NCBI RefSeq assembly: GCF_023705585.1
Contig: NZ_BOQE01000001.1
Coordinates: forward strand, 3,690,710-3,754,709
Reading direction: 5' to 3'
DNA from: Collibacillus ludicampi
Lineage (GTDB): Bacteria > Bacillota > Bacilli > Tumebacillales > BOQE01
Length of the DNA: 64,000 nucleotides
A program made the translations under genes and the position numbers. A model generated the notes under the pieces. That model was not told where the DNA came from, did not search any database, and was given only the letters and a program-made list of their open reading frames with translations. Positions 37,239-46,733 of this stretch are shown here, piece after piece; position 1 is the first letter of the stretch, and every line of letters begins with the position of its first letter.

Positions 37239-38963
37239 TTATCGCAAGGGAGGGAGGTCGAGCTTTCTCTCCTCAAACAATTCTTTCAGCATGTGCTTGA
37301 GAAAGCCGGCCGCTTGACCAAACGTAATTTTGGCCGGCATTGGTGCCTCATTGGCATCTACTTCCACATCAATGATGCAGGGTTTCTTTTGTGAGACGGC
37401 GTCTTCAAATGCTGGCTGCAGTTCCTCCGGTCGTTCCACTCGATATCCGATGCCACCACAGGCTTCCGCGTATTTTGCAAAGTTTGGATTCGTCAAGTCT
37501 GTACCAAATTCGACGTTCCCCATGACCTCTTGTTCGAATTTGATCATCGCAATTTTATGGTTATTGAGAACGACAACCACGATCGGCAATCGATATTTGA
37601 CGGCCGTAACAAAATCGTTCATCGTCATCCCGAATCCGCCATCGCCGCAGACTGCAAACACCTGTTTATCGGGAAACGCGATTTTACCGGCAATTGCACC
37701 TGGCAATCCGCAACCGAGTGTCGCCAACCAACTGGATATAACAAATTGTTGGTTTCTCATTCGAAAATGGCGAGCCATCCAAACGGTGACATTTCCCACA
37801 TCGACTGACAGAATCGCATCGTCCTTCGCAACCTTCTGCAACGCATGAATCACCCGCTGCGGTTTGATGGGAACTGAAAGATCTTTCTCCTGTCGATCAA
37901 GTGTCTCCCACCATTCCTTCATTAATTTTTGATGGTGTTCCAAGAATGTACGATCATGACGTTTGTCTAGTTGCTGCGTTAACCATTTCAGGGTTCTGTT
38001 CGCATCGCCGGCAAGACCTACATCAACTGGGTATCGTTTACCAATCTGTACTGGATCCGTATCGATTTGAATCGTTTTCGCACGTTCGGGCAAAAAAGCG
38101 GTAAACGGATAAGAGGTACCGACCATGATCAATGTGTCTGCATTTCTCATCGCTTCATATGCCGGCTTCGTGCCGATGAGACCTAACCCTCCGATACAAT
38201 ACGGATGCTCATCCGGAATGACGCCTTTCGCTGGAAGTGTCAAGACGATCGGAGCCGCGATATGATCGGCAAATTCGATCAAAGAATCTCTCGCCCCCTT
38301 AGCCCCCTTTCCGGTGAGAATGACCGGTCTTTCGGCTTGACGTAAGACAATTTTCGCTTTTTCCAAATCAAATTCCCTAGGAAACAATTCAGGCATCGTA
38401 AAAAAAGAGCTGGTAAAACGGGCTTCCGCTCCCACCTCAAATCGAGGAATCTCGTCCGGAAACGGTAATACCGCCACCCCCCGTTTCGTATAAGCCATCC
38501 GGATCGCCTGATTGACGACAGCCGGCAGTTGTTCTGCAGACATGATCCGTTGATTGTAAACGGCTACGTCATCAAACATCCTCTCCAAATTGACTTCCTG
38601 AAAAAAATCTGTCCCTAATAAGTCAGATTCAACCTGCCCTGTAATCGCTAAAACAGGAACCCGATCCAGTTTTGCATCATACAAACCATTGAGCAAATGA
38701 ACCGCACCAGGCCCGGCGATCGCCATGCAAACACCGATTTTCCCGGTCAATTTGGCATACGAAGCAGCTGCTAAAGCACCCGCTTCCTCATGACGAACCT
38801 GGATGAATTTGATTTTGTCCTGCGCCTTCCTGAGCGGTTCGATGATGGAATTGATCGAATCCCCGGGCATTCCATAAATGTGATCAACGCCCCATTCAAT
38901 TAACAAATCGATGAGTACTTCCCCCGCAGTTTTCCGAAACACCCCATTCTCCTCCTTTTTCAT
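37239..38963 (-). CDS. ydaP: ThDP-dependent pyruvate oxidase, YdaP/PoxB-like
   Basis: 574 residues, the length of YdaP. It has the ThDP activating Glu in RHEEAGALAAASYAKLTGK, FAD-region central domain, and the ThDP/Mg motif GDGGFGMTMND ... LNNHK. It should convert pyruvate to acetate (quinone-linked) or acetyl phosphate. Acetolactate synthase is a weaker alternative because the typical regulatory neighbours are missing. No obvious terminator separates it from ald. Confidence 0.85.
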   Translation of the reverse strand: MKKEENGVFRKTAGEVLIDLLIEWGVDHIYGMPGDSINSIIEPLRKAQDKIKFIQVRHEEAGALAAASYAKLTGKIGVCMAIAGPGAVHLLNGLYDAKLDRVPVLAITGQVESDLLGTDFFQEVNLERMFDDVAVYNQRIMSAEQLPAVVNQAIRMAYTKRGVAVLPFPDEIPRFEVGAEARFTSSFFTMPELFPREFDLEKAKIVLRQAERPVILTGKGAKGARDSLIEFADHIAAPIVLTLPAKGVIPDEHPYCIGGLGLIGTKPAYEAMRNADTLIMVGTSYPFTAFLPERAKTIQIDTDPVQIGKRYPVDVGLAGDANRTLKWLTQQLDKRHDRTFLEHHQKLMKEWWETLDRQEKDLSVPIKPQRVIHALQKVAKDDAILSVDVGNVTVWMARHFRMRNQQFVISSWLATLGCGLPGAIAGKIAFPDKQVFAVCGDGGFGMTMNDFVTAVKYRLPIVVVVLNNHKIAMIKFEQEVMGNVEFGTDLTNPNFAKYAEACGGIGYRVERPEELQPAFEDAVSQKKPCIIDVEVDANEAPMPAKITFGQAAGFLKHMLKELFEERKLDLPPLR

Positions 38964-39064
38964 CAGCTAACAATATTTTGTACAAGCGAGGGAAAAGGAT
39001 ACAAAGTAAGACCCGTTCATTGGTTAAACTAAGCTGTATGAATCTTATCCGCCTGAGGTGAACA

Positions 39065-40012
39065 ATGAAACCGATCATACCCATGGAGCCTGTGAGCAGC
39101 GAAATCATCCCCAATGGGGAAAACTGGATAGCACAAATAAAATGGGATGGTGTCCGCGTGTTAACCTATTTCGATGGTCGTGAAGTCCGCCTGTATAACC
39201 GGAAATTGAATGAGCGAACCATGCATTTTCCGGAAATCTTAGATGTTCGATCATACTGTCAAGCTGATTCCGTCATCTTGGATGGCGAAATCATCGCACT
39301 TGGATCGGACGGTAAGCCCTCCTTCCATGAAGTGATGCGAAGGGACGGCATTCGCCAGCTGGAAAAAGTGAAACGCATGCAAAAAGTCGTGCCTGTGACT
39401 TACATGATCTTCGATATCATTTATAAGGACGGTGATTGGTTAAACCGTCTGCCTTTGCATGAAAGGAGCGAAATCCTGTCGAAGATCATTCGCTCTCATC
39501 CTCATGTGCAATTGGTTTCGTCTCATGATCATGGGAAAGAACTGTTCGACGTGATGCGGCAACACGGAATGGAAGGAATCGTAGCTAAGAGAGCGGATTC
39601 TCCCTATGTAATCGGAGAGAAGAAAGATCTTTGGCTGAAGATCAAAAATTATCGGGATCTCCATGCGGTTATCGGCGGCTTCACGTTAAGCGGCGGAGTT
39701 GTCAATTCCGTTTTGTTAGGACTCTACGACGATGAAGAAAACCTCTGGTACATCGGCCACACGGGAACCGGGAAGATATCTCGCGAGGAATGGAGAGCTC
39801 TGACTGAAATCTTAAAACCGCTCGTCGTCAAAGAACGCCCTTTTGTCAACAAACCGGAAAGATATTCGGATGCATTCTGGGTTCAACCGGTTATTACAGT
39901 GAAAATAAAATATTCGGAATGGAAGGAAGGTCGTTCCCTACGTCAACCTTCCATCCAAGGGTTTATCGAAGTACCTGTGCGGGAATGTAAAATAAGGGGA
40001 CAATTAAAATAA
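39065..40012 (+). CDS. ligD: ATP-dependent DNA ligase (LigD ligase domain only)
   Basis: 315 residues. Motif I is IKWDGVRV with the adenylated Lys, motif III MIFDIIY, motif IV EGIVAKRAD, motif V WLKIKNY. The polymerase/primase and phosphoesterase domains of full LigD are absent. GAGGTG lies 4 nt before the ATG. It faces ku with 7 bp between stops, so the two form a minimal non-homologous end-joining system. Confidence 0.9.
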   Translation: MKPIIPMEPVSSEIIPNGENWIAQIKWDGVRVLTYFDGREVRLYNRKLNERTMHFPEILDVRSYCQADSVILDGEIIALGSDGKPSFHEVMRRDGIRQLEKVKRMQKVVPVTYMIFDIIYKDGDWLNRLPLHERSEILSKIIRSHPHVQLVSSHDHGKELFDVMRQHGMEGIVAKRADSPYVIGEKKDLWLKIKNYRDLHAVIGGFTLSGGVVNSVLLGLYDDEENLWYIGHTGTGKISREEWRALTEILKPLVVKERPFVNKPERYSDAFWVQPVITVKIKYSEWKEGRSLRQPSIQGFIEVPVRECKIRGQLK

Positions 40013-40019
40013 GATGTAT

Positions 40020-40871
40020 TTATGTATTCGCTCGCCTTCTCCTGCGGCGCGGTTGCTTCCCTTCTTGTTCATCGCCGACCGCTTTTTGCCATTGGGATTG
40101 ATCTTCAGGCTTACGTCCGCGCGTTTGTTGCAAACTTTCTTGCAACACTTTCATCAGATCGACCACGCGCCCCTGTGCGGGTTCCGGAGTCACTTCGATT
40201 TCTTGTCCTTGCACCTTCGCTTCGAGAAGGCGATTACGATAATCATCCGTATACTTTGTCGGATCGAAAGGAACGGATAATTGTTCGATCAATTGAGTCG
40301 CCATTTGCATCTCTTTTTCTTCAATCGAAACTTCAGGTAGTTGCGGAAGCAAAGCGGTAGACCGCACTTCATCCGGATAGAAAATCGATTCCAGAACCAA
40401 TACGTTTTCATAACAGCGAATCACACAGAGATTCTGCTTGGTTCTCAGTGTCATGCGGGCGACCGCTATTTTGCCCGTTTCCCGCATCGCATTCCGCAGA
40501 AGCGAGTAAGCTTTATTGCCCGTTTCATCGGATACCAGATAATAACTTTTGTCAAAAAAAATAGGATCGATTTCTTTCAGATCAACAAATTCAACGATAT
40601 TGATCGTTTTCTCCTTTCCGGGCGCCAATTCCTTCAGCTCTTCTTCTTCAAAAAGTATATACTGCCCAGGCTGATATTCATAACCTTTCACGATCTCATC
40701 CCATTCGACTTCTCGGTTACAATTTGGACACATGCGGACATATTTGATCGGTGTATGGCATTCTTTATGAAGATAACGGAAAGTCACATCTTTGTTCTCG
40801 GTAGCCGCATACATCTTAATCGGTACATTCACTAACCCAAAAGAGATCGATCCTTTCCACATCGTATGCAT
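40020..40871 (-). CDS. ku: DNA end-binding protein Ku
   Basis: 283 residues. It starts MHTMWKGSISFGLVNVPIKM, the Ku signature, and ends in a basic tail (PRRRRRRANT) typical of long bacterial Ku that helps threading on DNA. It binds double-strand ends and recruits the ligase encoded opposite. In spore formers this repairs dormant or germinating spores. It is convergent with ligD. Confidence 0.94.
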   Translation of the reverse strand: MHTMWKGSISFGLVNVPIKMYAATENKDVTFRYLHKECHTPIKYVRMCPNCNREVEWDEIVKGYEYQPGQYILFEEEELKELAPGKEKTINIVEFVDLKEIDPIFFDKSYYLVSDETGNKAYSLLRNAMRETGKIAVARMTLRTKQNLCVIRCYENVLVLESIFYPDEVRSTALLPQLPEVSIEEKEMQMATQLIEQLSVPFDPTKYTDDYRNRLLEAKVQGQEIEVTPEPAQGRVVDLMKVLQESLQQTRGRKPEDQSQWQKAVGDEQEGKQPRRRRRRANT

Positions 40872-40938
40872 GAAAGATCCCCCGTTCTCATCAAGTAGTT
40901 TTGTACGTTTATCTTGCGCGAGAACGAGAAAAATAATA

Positions 40939-40972
40939 ACAGGCCACTCCCAACCGATGGTGGGTGGCCTGT
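40939..40972 (-). terminator. Terminator of rex
   Basis: ACAGGCCAC pairs with GTGGCCTGT, extended by a partial CCCA/TGGG stem. On the minus strand TATTATTTTT follows. Confidence 0.85.
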
Positions 40973-40975
40973 CTG

Positions 40976-41602
40976 TTAATCCACATAATACGCGAGTGAT
41001 TGTAATTCAGTTGTCAAATCCGCGTTCCGTAGATGGACGTGTGAAGGTACCTTTAACGTTGCGGGAGCAAAGTTTAAGATCGCAGTAACTCCTGCAGCGA
41101 TCAATTGATCGACGACTTTCTGCGCTTCGGTAGCAGGTACCGTAATAATTCCCATTTTTATATCTTTCTCTTTGACAGTCTCCTGTAACTCGGAGACCGG
41201 TTGTACTTTCAGATGACCAACCGACATCCCCCATTTGTTTGGATCCGCGTCGAAGATGGCGGCAATCGACAGCTTTTCACGGGTGAATCGGTTATAGTTT
41301 GACAATGCAATCCCAAGATGGCCCGCCCCGACGAGGCCGACATTTATATGCCGGTTAATCTTTAAAATCTCTTTGATTTTCGATATTAAATAGGATACTT
41401 CATAACCAATCCCTTTCCTCCCAAACTCGCCGAAATAAGCCAAGTCTTTGCGAATTTGGGCCGGGTTCATATCTAACTTTTGCCCTAGTTCATGAGAGGA
41501 AACTTTTTTAATATTCATATCTTGCAAATGTTGTAAGTAACGTAAATAAATAGGTAATCTACCAACGACAGCTTCAGAGATCTTGATTTTTTTTTGTTGC
41601 AG
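40976..41602 (-). CDS. rex: Redox-sensing transcriptional repressor Rex
   Basis: 208 residues if begun at a CTG at 41602; the first ATG (41536-41519 region) would delete half of the winged helix. The upstream frame reads QQKKIKISEAVVGRLPIYLR, the normal Rex N terminus, and AAAAGGGGGGG lies about 6 nt before the CTG. The HTH continues in LDMNPAQIRKDLAYFGEFG, and the NADH-binding loop is GLVGAGHLGIAL. Rex represses fermentative and respiratory genes at low NADH/NAD+. Confidence 0.88.
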   Translation of the reverse strand: MQQKKIKISEAVVGRLPIYLRYLQHLQDMNIKKVSSHELGQKLDMNPAQIRKDLAYFGEFGRKGIGYEVSYLISKIKEILKINRHINVGLVGAGHLGIALSNYNRFTREKLSIAAIFDADPNKWGMSVGHLKVQPVSELQETVKEKDIKMGIITVPATEAQKVVDQLIAAGVTAILNFAPATLKVPSHVHLRNADLTTELQSLAYYVD

Positions 41603-41671
41603 ATGATTCCCCCCCTTTTTTATTATTTTATATATTTCTTTATAACAAAGGTAATTCCTGTTGATCTGTAA

Positions 41672-44551
41672 TTAATGTTCGTGAGACTCGACCTCTTTTT
41701 TCTTCAACCAATTGTAAATCACTTTCCAGATTTCGCGCTCTGTCCCTTGATAAAACCAAGGCCCCGGAAGCGAACGGATAAAATGCCTGCCATATCTAGC
41801 ATCAATGATGCGCCGATCATAGACGACGATCGCCCCGACATCTCGTTTGGAGCGAATGAGTCGGCCAAACCCTTGTTTGAATCGAACGATCGCCTGAGGA
41901 ACCGAATAGCTCATAAATGCGTTCTTTCCCGCCGCTTCCAGCGCTTCCGTACGTGCGGCGACTACAGGGTGGTTCGGGGGCCAGAAAGGCAAACGCACGA
42001 TGACCAAACAAGACAAATCTTCACCTGGAATATCCACCCCTTCCCAAAAGGAGTTTGCACCAAAGAGAACTGCGCGAGGATGCCTTTGGAATTCGGCCAC
42101 TAAGCGATGTCTGGAAGAACTGTCGATTCCGTGCGCGTATAACTGAATCCCGTGTTCCGCAAGCTTCGGCTTGACCAACAAATACGTATCGCGTAACATG
42201 CGGTGCGATGTAAACAATACCAGCATCCTTCCCTGCGAGATCCTGGCGAGCGCAGTGATCGACTCGCTCAAAGAGGCGACAAACGATTCTTCCGGAACGT
42301 CGCGTACTGGCATCACATCGGACGGAACACACAACAATGCCTGTTTTTTATAATCAAACGGCGATTCCAGAGCAAGTGTCAAGAGCCTGCCATTCTCCTC
42401 ACTCGCCGTTAAACCCAAACGATCCGCCACATACTTGAAAGTCTGATTCACTGTCAGCGTGGCGGATGTCAGAACCACCGACTCTTTTTTATTATAAAGA
42501 AACTCGTGTAACAGAGGCCCTACATGAATCGGCGCCGTATAGAGATAAGCGACGGGCCTTGTGCTTTTCTCTTCCGCCTCAATCCATAGAACCGCATTTT
42601 GTTCCTCTCCTGCACCTTTAAAAAATTTGGCCATCGTTGACCACTGGCGATCCACTTCTCTCACTTGGCCCGTAATATCGGTAACCATTCCTATAATTAA
42701 ATCGTCGGTAGGCAAGTCGTCCAACTGATCTTCCAACTTTTTCATCGTGTTTCGCAAGGTGGTGACTTCGGTTTGAAAGTTCGAGAAAGCGGAAAGAATT
42801 CCTTCCCATTCCTCTTTCTCTACAAATTCTCCACGGATGCGGAGAACGAAACGACCCGCGTCTTGATTTGAGGCATGCTGTAACGTAAAGGTATGAATGA
42901 GACGAAACAATTCCTCCACATGTGTGCGCACGACCGAAACCTGCTCGCGCATCCGTTCGATCGGGCCGAGCAGGGAAGAAAACATACTTCCTTCTCCTTC
43001 AGACAAAATATATTTTTGCAGTTGTACGAGAAGTCCGTTTTTATGATCGCGCGCCAAACGATTCAACGCGCCTGTCAATTGAAAATAATTCGCCTCGTCC
43101 CCTAAATGGCGTGTGGCTTCATCTTCCAAATGATGGGCTTCATCGATGACAAGATGCGTAAAACCCGGCAAGACGTTATGTTCCGCTTTGATATCCGTAA
43201 AAATAAGCGAATGGTTCGTGATCACCACATCTGACTGTTGCGCTCGTGCCTTCGCTTTATGATAATAACAGTTTTTGAACCAGGGACACTGTTTGTTGAT
43301 ACAGGAATTGGCATCACTCATCACGCGATGCCAATGTTCCGCCTGCTGGCCGTATAACGTGAGTTCCTCCCGATCCCCCGCTTCCGTTTCAATCAACCAC
43401 GTTAACATGCGAAGGAAGAATTTGCGCTCCTCCCTGTCGTCCATCAAGCCCAAGCTATTGATGCCCGTCGCGACTTTACGCATGCAGACATAATTATTGC
43501 GCCCTTTAAAAACGGATATTTCAAAAGGAAAATCAAGAATTTTCTTCAATAAGGGGATATCCCGCTCTTTTAATTGTTCCTGTAGATTGATTGTATGCGT
43601 TGCGACGATGACACGCTGGCCACTTGTCTTCGCATAATAGATGGCTGGAACCAGATAGGCGAGCGATTTGCCCGTCCCCGTCCCCGCTTCAATCATCCCG
43701 TGTTTTCGTTCCTGAAAGGCACGTGCGACCATGCGAATCATGGATAACTGGGCAGGACGCTCTTCATAATGATCATAAAGACGGGACAGAGGGCCTCCAT
43801 TCGCAAGTATCTGTACGACTTGATCCTGATTGAATGAATCGGATGTTTCCCCTTCTTTCCTGTCATTCTCCGGGACTTCGACGACTCGATGCATCAATTG
43901 TTCAATCACACTGCAATCTTCGGGAACATCCGCGCGCTGAAGCTTTAGCGGATCTTCCATCCACTTAGCAAATAAAGGGTATAACTCCCATCCTGCCGCC
44001 TCCATCAGTGCACAGATCTGCTGCAGGACTAAGAGGGGTAACTCCTTCCCCCGATTCATCAACCTCAAAAATATCTCAGCCGTAACTTTTGCATCGGATA
44101 ATGCTCGGTGAGGCCGCTCATGATGAAGTCCGTGATTTCGGCTCAAAGCCTCTAAGGCGTATGACGTCTCCCGCGGCCATAAAATCTGGGCCAACTCTGC
44201 CGTATCTATATACCATCCCGAATAGGGAAGATACCCGTTTTCTTCAAGTGTATGGTTCAAAAAACCCAAGTCAAAAGAAGCGTTGTGAGCGACCACGACA
44301 GCTCCGTCAAGAAAACGAAGCAAATCGGGTAACACGTCTTCGATTCCGGGTGCTTCGCTCAGGTCTTCGTCGCGAATGCCGGTCAAGTCGCTTATCACTT
44401 GCGGAATCTTGCATCCCGGTTGAATCAAGGTATGAAATGTATCCGTTATGATACCGTTCTCAATGCGAATAGCGCCTATCTCAATGATCTGATCACGCTT
44501 GGGAGAAAAACCCGTCGTCTCGAAATCAAGTACCACGTATGTCTCCGACAT
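41672..44551 (-). CDS. dinG: DinG-type helicase with N-terminal DnaQ-like exonuclease
   Basis: 959 residues from the ATG at 44551 (GAGGTG 8-9 nt upstream; the TTG six nt earlier is too close). The exonuclease has VVLDFETTGFSP, AHNASFDLGFL and HRALSDAK. The helicase has GTGTGKS, VIDEAHHLEDE (DEAH) and GFGRLIRS. Four cysteines (YVCMRK, NSCINKQC, KNC) sit where XPD/DinG proteins bind [4Fe-4S], unlike some Firmicute DinGs. It probably unwinds or degrades damaged DNA/RNA hybrids. Confidence 0.92.
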   Translation of the reverse strand: MSETYVVLDFETTGFSPKRDQIIEIGAIRIENGIITDTFHTLIQPGCKIPQVISDLTGIRDEDLSEAPGIEDVLPDLLRFLDGAVVVAHNASFDLGFLNHTLEENGYLPYSGWYIDTAELAQILWPRETSYALEALSRNHGLHHERPHRALSDAKVTAEIFLRLMNRGKELPLLVLQQICALMEAAGWELYPLFAKWMEDPLKLQRADVPEDCSVIEQLMHRVVEVPENDRKEGETSDSFNQDQVVQILANGGPLSRLYDHYEERPAQLSMIRMVARAFQERKHGMIEAGTGTGKSLAYLVPAIYYAKTSGQRVIVATHTINLQEQLKERDIPLLKKILDFPFEISVFKGRNNYVCMRKVATGINSLGLMDDREERKFFLRMLTWLIETEAGDREELTLYGQQAEHWHRVMSDANSCINKQCPWFKNCYYHKAKARAQQSDVVITNHSLIFTDIKAEHNVLPGFTHLVIDEAHHLEDEATRHLGDEANYFQLTGALNRLARDHKNGLLVQLQKYILSEGEGSMFSSLLGPIERMREQVSVVRTHVEELFRLIHTFTLQHASNQDAGRFVLRIRGEFVEKEEWEGILSAFSNFQTEVTTLRNTMKKLEDQLDDLPTDDLIIGMVTDITGQVREVDRQWSTMAKFFKGAGEEQNAVLWIEAEEKSTRPVAYLYTAPIHVGPLLHEFLYNKKESVVLTSATLTVNQTFKYVADRLGLTASEENGRLLTLALESPFDYKKQALLCVPSDVMPVRDVPEESFVASLSESITALARISQGRMLVLFTSHRMLRDTYLLVKPKLAEHGIQLYAHGIDSSSRHRLVAEFQRHPRAVLFGANSFWEGVDIPGEDLSCLVIVRLPFWPPNHPVVAARTEALEAAGKNAFMSYSVPQAIVRFKQGFGRLIRSKRDVGAIVVYDRRIIDARYGRHFIRSLPGPWFYQGTEREIWKVIYNWLKKKEVESHEH

Positions 44552-44580
44552 GGTCAATCACCTCGGAGTTGAAGAAATGA

Positions 44581-44599
44581 ACGAAAATAATATTTTCGT
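44581..44599. promoter_or_regulatory. 19-bp palindrome upstream of dinG
   Basis: ACGAAAATAATATTTTCGT is a perfect inverted repeat with a central A, 30 nt before the dinG start. It does not fit the Gram-positive LexA box. It may be an operator for an unidentified regulator. Confidence 0.4.
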
Positions 44600-44628
44600 C
44601 ATATCATTTACATATTCCTGCAAGAAAA

Positions 44629-44650
44629 AACGGGAAATCATTTTCCCGTT
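44629..44650 (-). terminator. Terminator of the TPR gene
   Basis: AACGGGAAA pairs with TTTCCCGTT around TCAT. On the minus strand TTTTTTC follows. Confidence 0.85.
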
Positions 44651-44661
44651 TGCATCCACTG

Positions 44662-46263
44662 TTACTTTTTCACTTGTTGCAACAACAACCTCTTTCCTTT
44701 CATCCGGCAATTTTCAAAACATCGCTCGGCTTCCATCCGTTCGCCGATCGCCAGATGTGCAAGTCCCTTATAAAAATGTGTTTCCACACAGGAACGATCG
44801 TACAGAAGGGCTGCATTAAAATAATGGATCGCCTGTTGGTAACGTTCTTCTTCCATCGCTAAACGCCCCAGGTGTAAATTCCCGAGTTTTCTCGCTTCAT
44901 GTGTTGCTCCTTGGCTCAATTCGAGAAATCTCGTTTTTGCCTCCTTATGATCGCCGAGCAACCATAACCTATGAGCCATTCCCGCGAGCGCGTAAGGATG
45001 ATCGGGATTCTTACGCAAGATGTCGCGAAAACAGCGATCTGCATAAGCTAATTCTCCTGTTTTGAGACATGCCCATCCCAAATTAAACAGAGCCTGTTGG
45101 TGATTCGGACTCAGAGAGATTTGCTTCTTGAACAAAGCGATAGCGGTAGCAAAATGCCCTTCCCTCATCGCCAGCCAACCAAGCCCCCCCACCACTTCTG
45201 CGTTATGAGGAAAAAATTCATGAGCTTTTCTCAATAAGGATTGAGCCGCTTGAATATACCCAAGACTCTGATACAGATCGGCCAACTCAAGAAGAATATG
45301 TTCATTCAAAGAATTCAGGCGGTATGCTTTTTCAAAATGGGGCAATGCTTTATCCGGGTAGCCTAAGCGGATCCATGCGTAACCGATAAATCGTTCCGCC
45401 TCCCAGTCATCTTCCAGATCAGCCGCTTGTTCAAAAGCATACAACGCATTACGAAAATCTCCTACGTTATAATAGCACACGGCCAAATTAAAGTATGCGT
45501 CGCGGAAACCGGGAACATGCTCAACCACTTGCGCGAACTCTCTAGCCGCGTCAACGTACTGCCCCTGTGCCGCGTAAATGTGACCGAACGTATTATGTAT
45601 GGTCGCATCGATAAAGGGATTGCTCTCACCGATGGCCGCAAGGCGTAAATGTCGTGTCGCATTTTCATAATCTTGTTTTCCCAAATAACCAAGTGCCAAA
45701 TATAGGCGTGCAATCACGAAATCGGAATCCAAGCGCACGACTTGTTCAAATTCATCGATCGCTTCCCTGAACATAAGCAGATCGAAGAAGCCCATCCCGC
45801 GCCGGAATGCGCGAATTAACTGTTCTTCGTTCAGTTTGGGGAAAGAGATCTCCGGGACAATAAGAAACTTGCTCTGCACCTTCTTTGCAGCCGATTCGTC
45901 GTCTGCAACCTTGTCGATCAATTCCAATATCTCCTGTGCGAATGTTTCGGGATGAGCGGATGGATGTTCGGACAGAAATGAATGTTCTCCCTGCGTCATT
46001 GTCATTTCTGACCAAGATTTATGTAAACCTTCGATTTCTTGAGCTGACAATCCTCCGTCCAACTGCAAGCCAAATTTTTCACCAAGGAAAGCCACGCGTT
46101 CTTCAAATGCCAACCACTTTTCCACAAACGCATCGCATGCATTGCGTAACGCGATTAATTCTTCCGCAAGGATCTGCTTCTGTTCTGCGTCCGTCGCCTT
46201 TTCCAATTGTTTTTCAATCCGATGAACCGCACGAAACAATTGTTCAAACGGCTTGTCGAACAT
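44662..46263 (-). CDS. TPR-repeat protein
   Basis: 533 residues from the ATG at 46263 (GGGAGG 8 nt upstream). The first 160 residues are helical and charged. From about 165 on there are some nine tetratricopeptide repeats (ARLYLALGYLGKQDYENA, AYFNLAVCYYNVGDFRNA, ALFNLGWACLKTGELAYA). It has no signal peptide, so is a cytosolic scaffold. Its partner is unknown. It lies between dinG and panD on the same strand, and its terminator separates it from dinG. Confidence 0.85.
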   Translation of the reverse strand: MFDKPFEQLFRAVHRIEKQLEKATDAEQKQILAEELIALRNACDAFVEKWLAFEERVAFLGEKFGLQLDGGLSAQEIEGLHKSWSEMTMTQGEHSFLSEHPSAHPETFAQEILELIDKVADDESAAKKVQSKFLIVPEISFPKLNEEQLIRAFRRGMGFFDLLMFREAIDEFEQVVRLDSDFVIARLYLALGYLGKQDYENATRHLRLAAIGESNPFIDATIHNTFGHIYAAQGQYVDAAREFAQVVEHVPGFRDAYFNLAVCYYNVGDFRNALYAFEQAADLEDDWEAERFIGYAWIRLGYPDKALPHFEKAYRLNSLNEHILLELADLYQSLGYIQAAQSLLRKAHEFFPHNAEVVGGLGWLAMREGHFATAIALFKKQISLSPNHQQALFNLGWACLKTGELAYADRCFRDILRKNPDHPYALAGMAHRLWLLGDHKEAKTRFLELSQGATHEARKLGNLHLGRLAMEEERYQQAIHYFNAALLYDRSCVETHFYKGLAHLAIGERMEAERCFENCRMKGKRLLLQQVKK

Positions 46264-46335
46264 GGGTATGTCCCTCCCATACACGGGTCTTCTACCCAGT
46301 GTGCGTATTTTGGGAGGGAATATACTTCTATGGGT

Positions 46336-46719
46336 TTATTTATGGATCGTTCCATGAACTTCGTGGATCAATTCAGCGATCGTATTATCTTCATTCATCA
46401 GCGCGACAATCGGTTTATGATTGCGAGCCTCCTCTTCATCCATCAAGGCATAAGAGATGATGATCACCGTATCTCCAGGTTGTACGAGGCGTGCGGCGGC
46501 ACCGTTCAAGCAAATCACACCCGATCCGGGAGGCCCCGGAATCACGTACGTCTCAAGTCTGGCGCCGTTATTGTTATTAACGACTTGCACCCTCTCATTT
46601 TCCAGTATATTTACAGCTTTAAGAATTTCTTCATCGATCGTGATCGAACCGACATAGTTTAAGTTTGCCTCGGTTACGATGGCTCTGTGGATCTTTGATT
46701 TCATCATCGTGCGTAACAT
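46336..46719 (-). CDS. panD: Aspartate 1-decarboxylase
   Basis: 127 residues. The self-processing Gly-Ser is in NYVGSITID (Ser25 becomes the pyruvoyl group), and Tyr58 lies in [12 protein letters not shown]. It makes beta-alanine for pantothenate. It is the last gene of panB-panC-panD, 14 nt after panC. Confidence 0.96.
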   Translation of the reverse strand: MLRTMMKSKIHRAIVTEANLNYVGSITIDEEILKAVNILENERVQVVNNNNGARLETYVIPGPPGSGVICLNGAAARLVQPGDTVIIISYALMDEEEARNHKPIVALMNEDNTIAELIHEVHGTIHK

Positions 46720-46733
46720 GAAGGAATCCCCTT

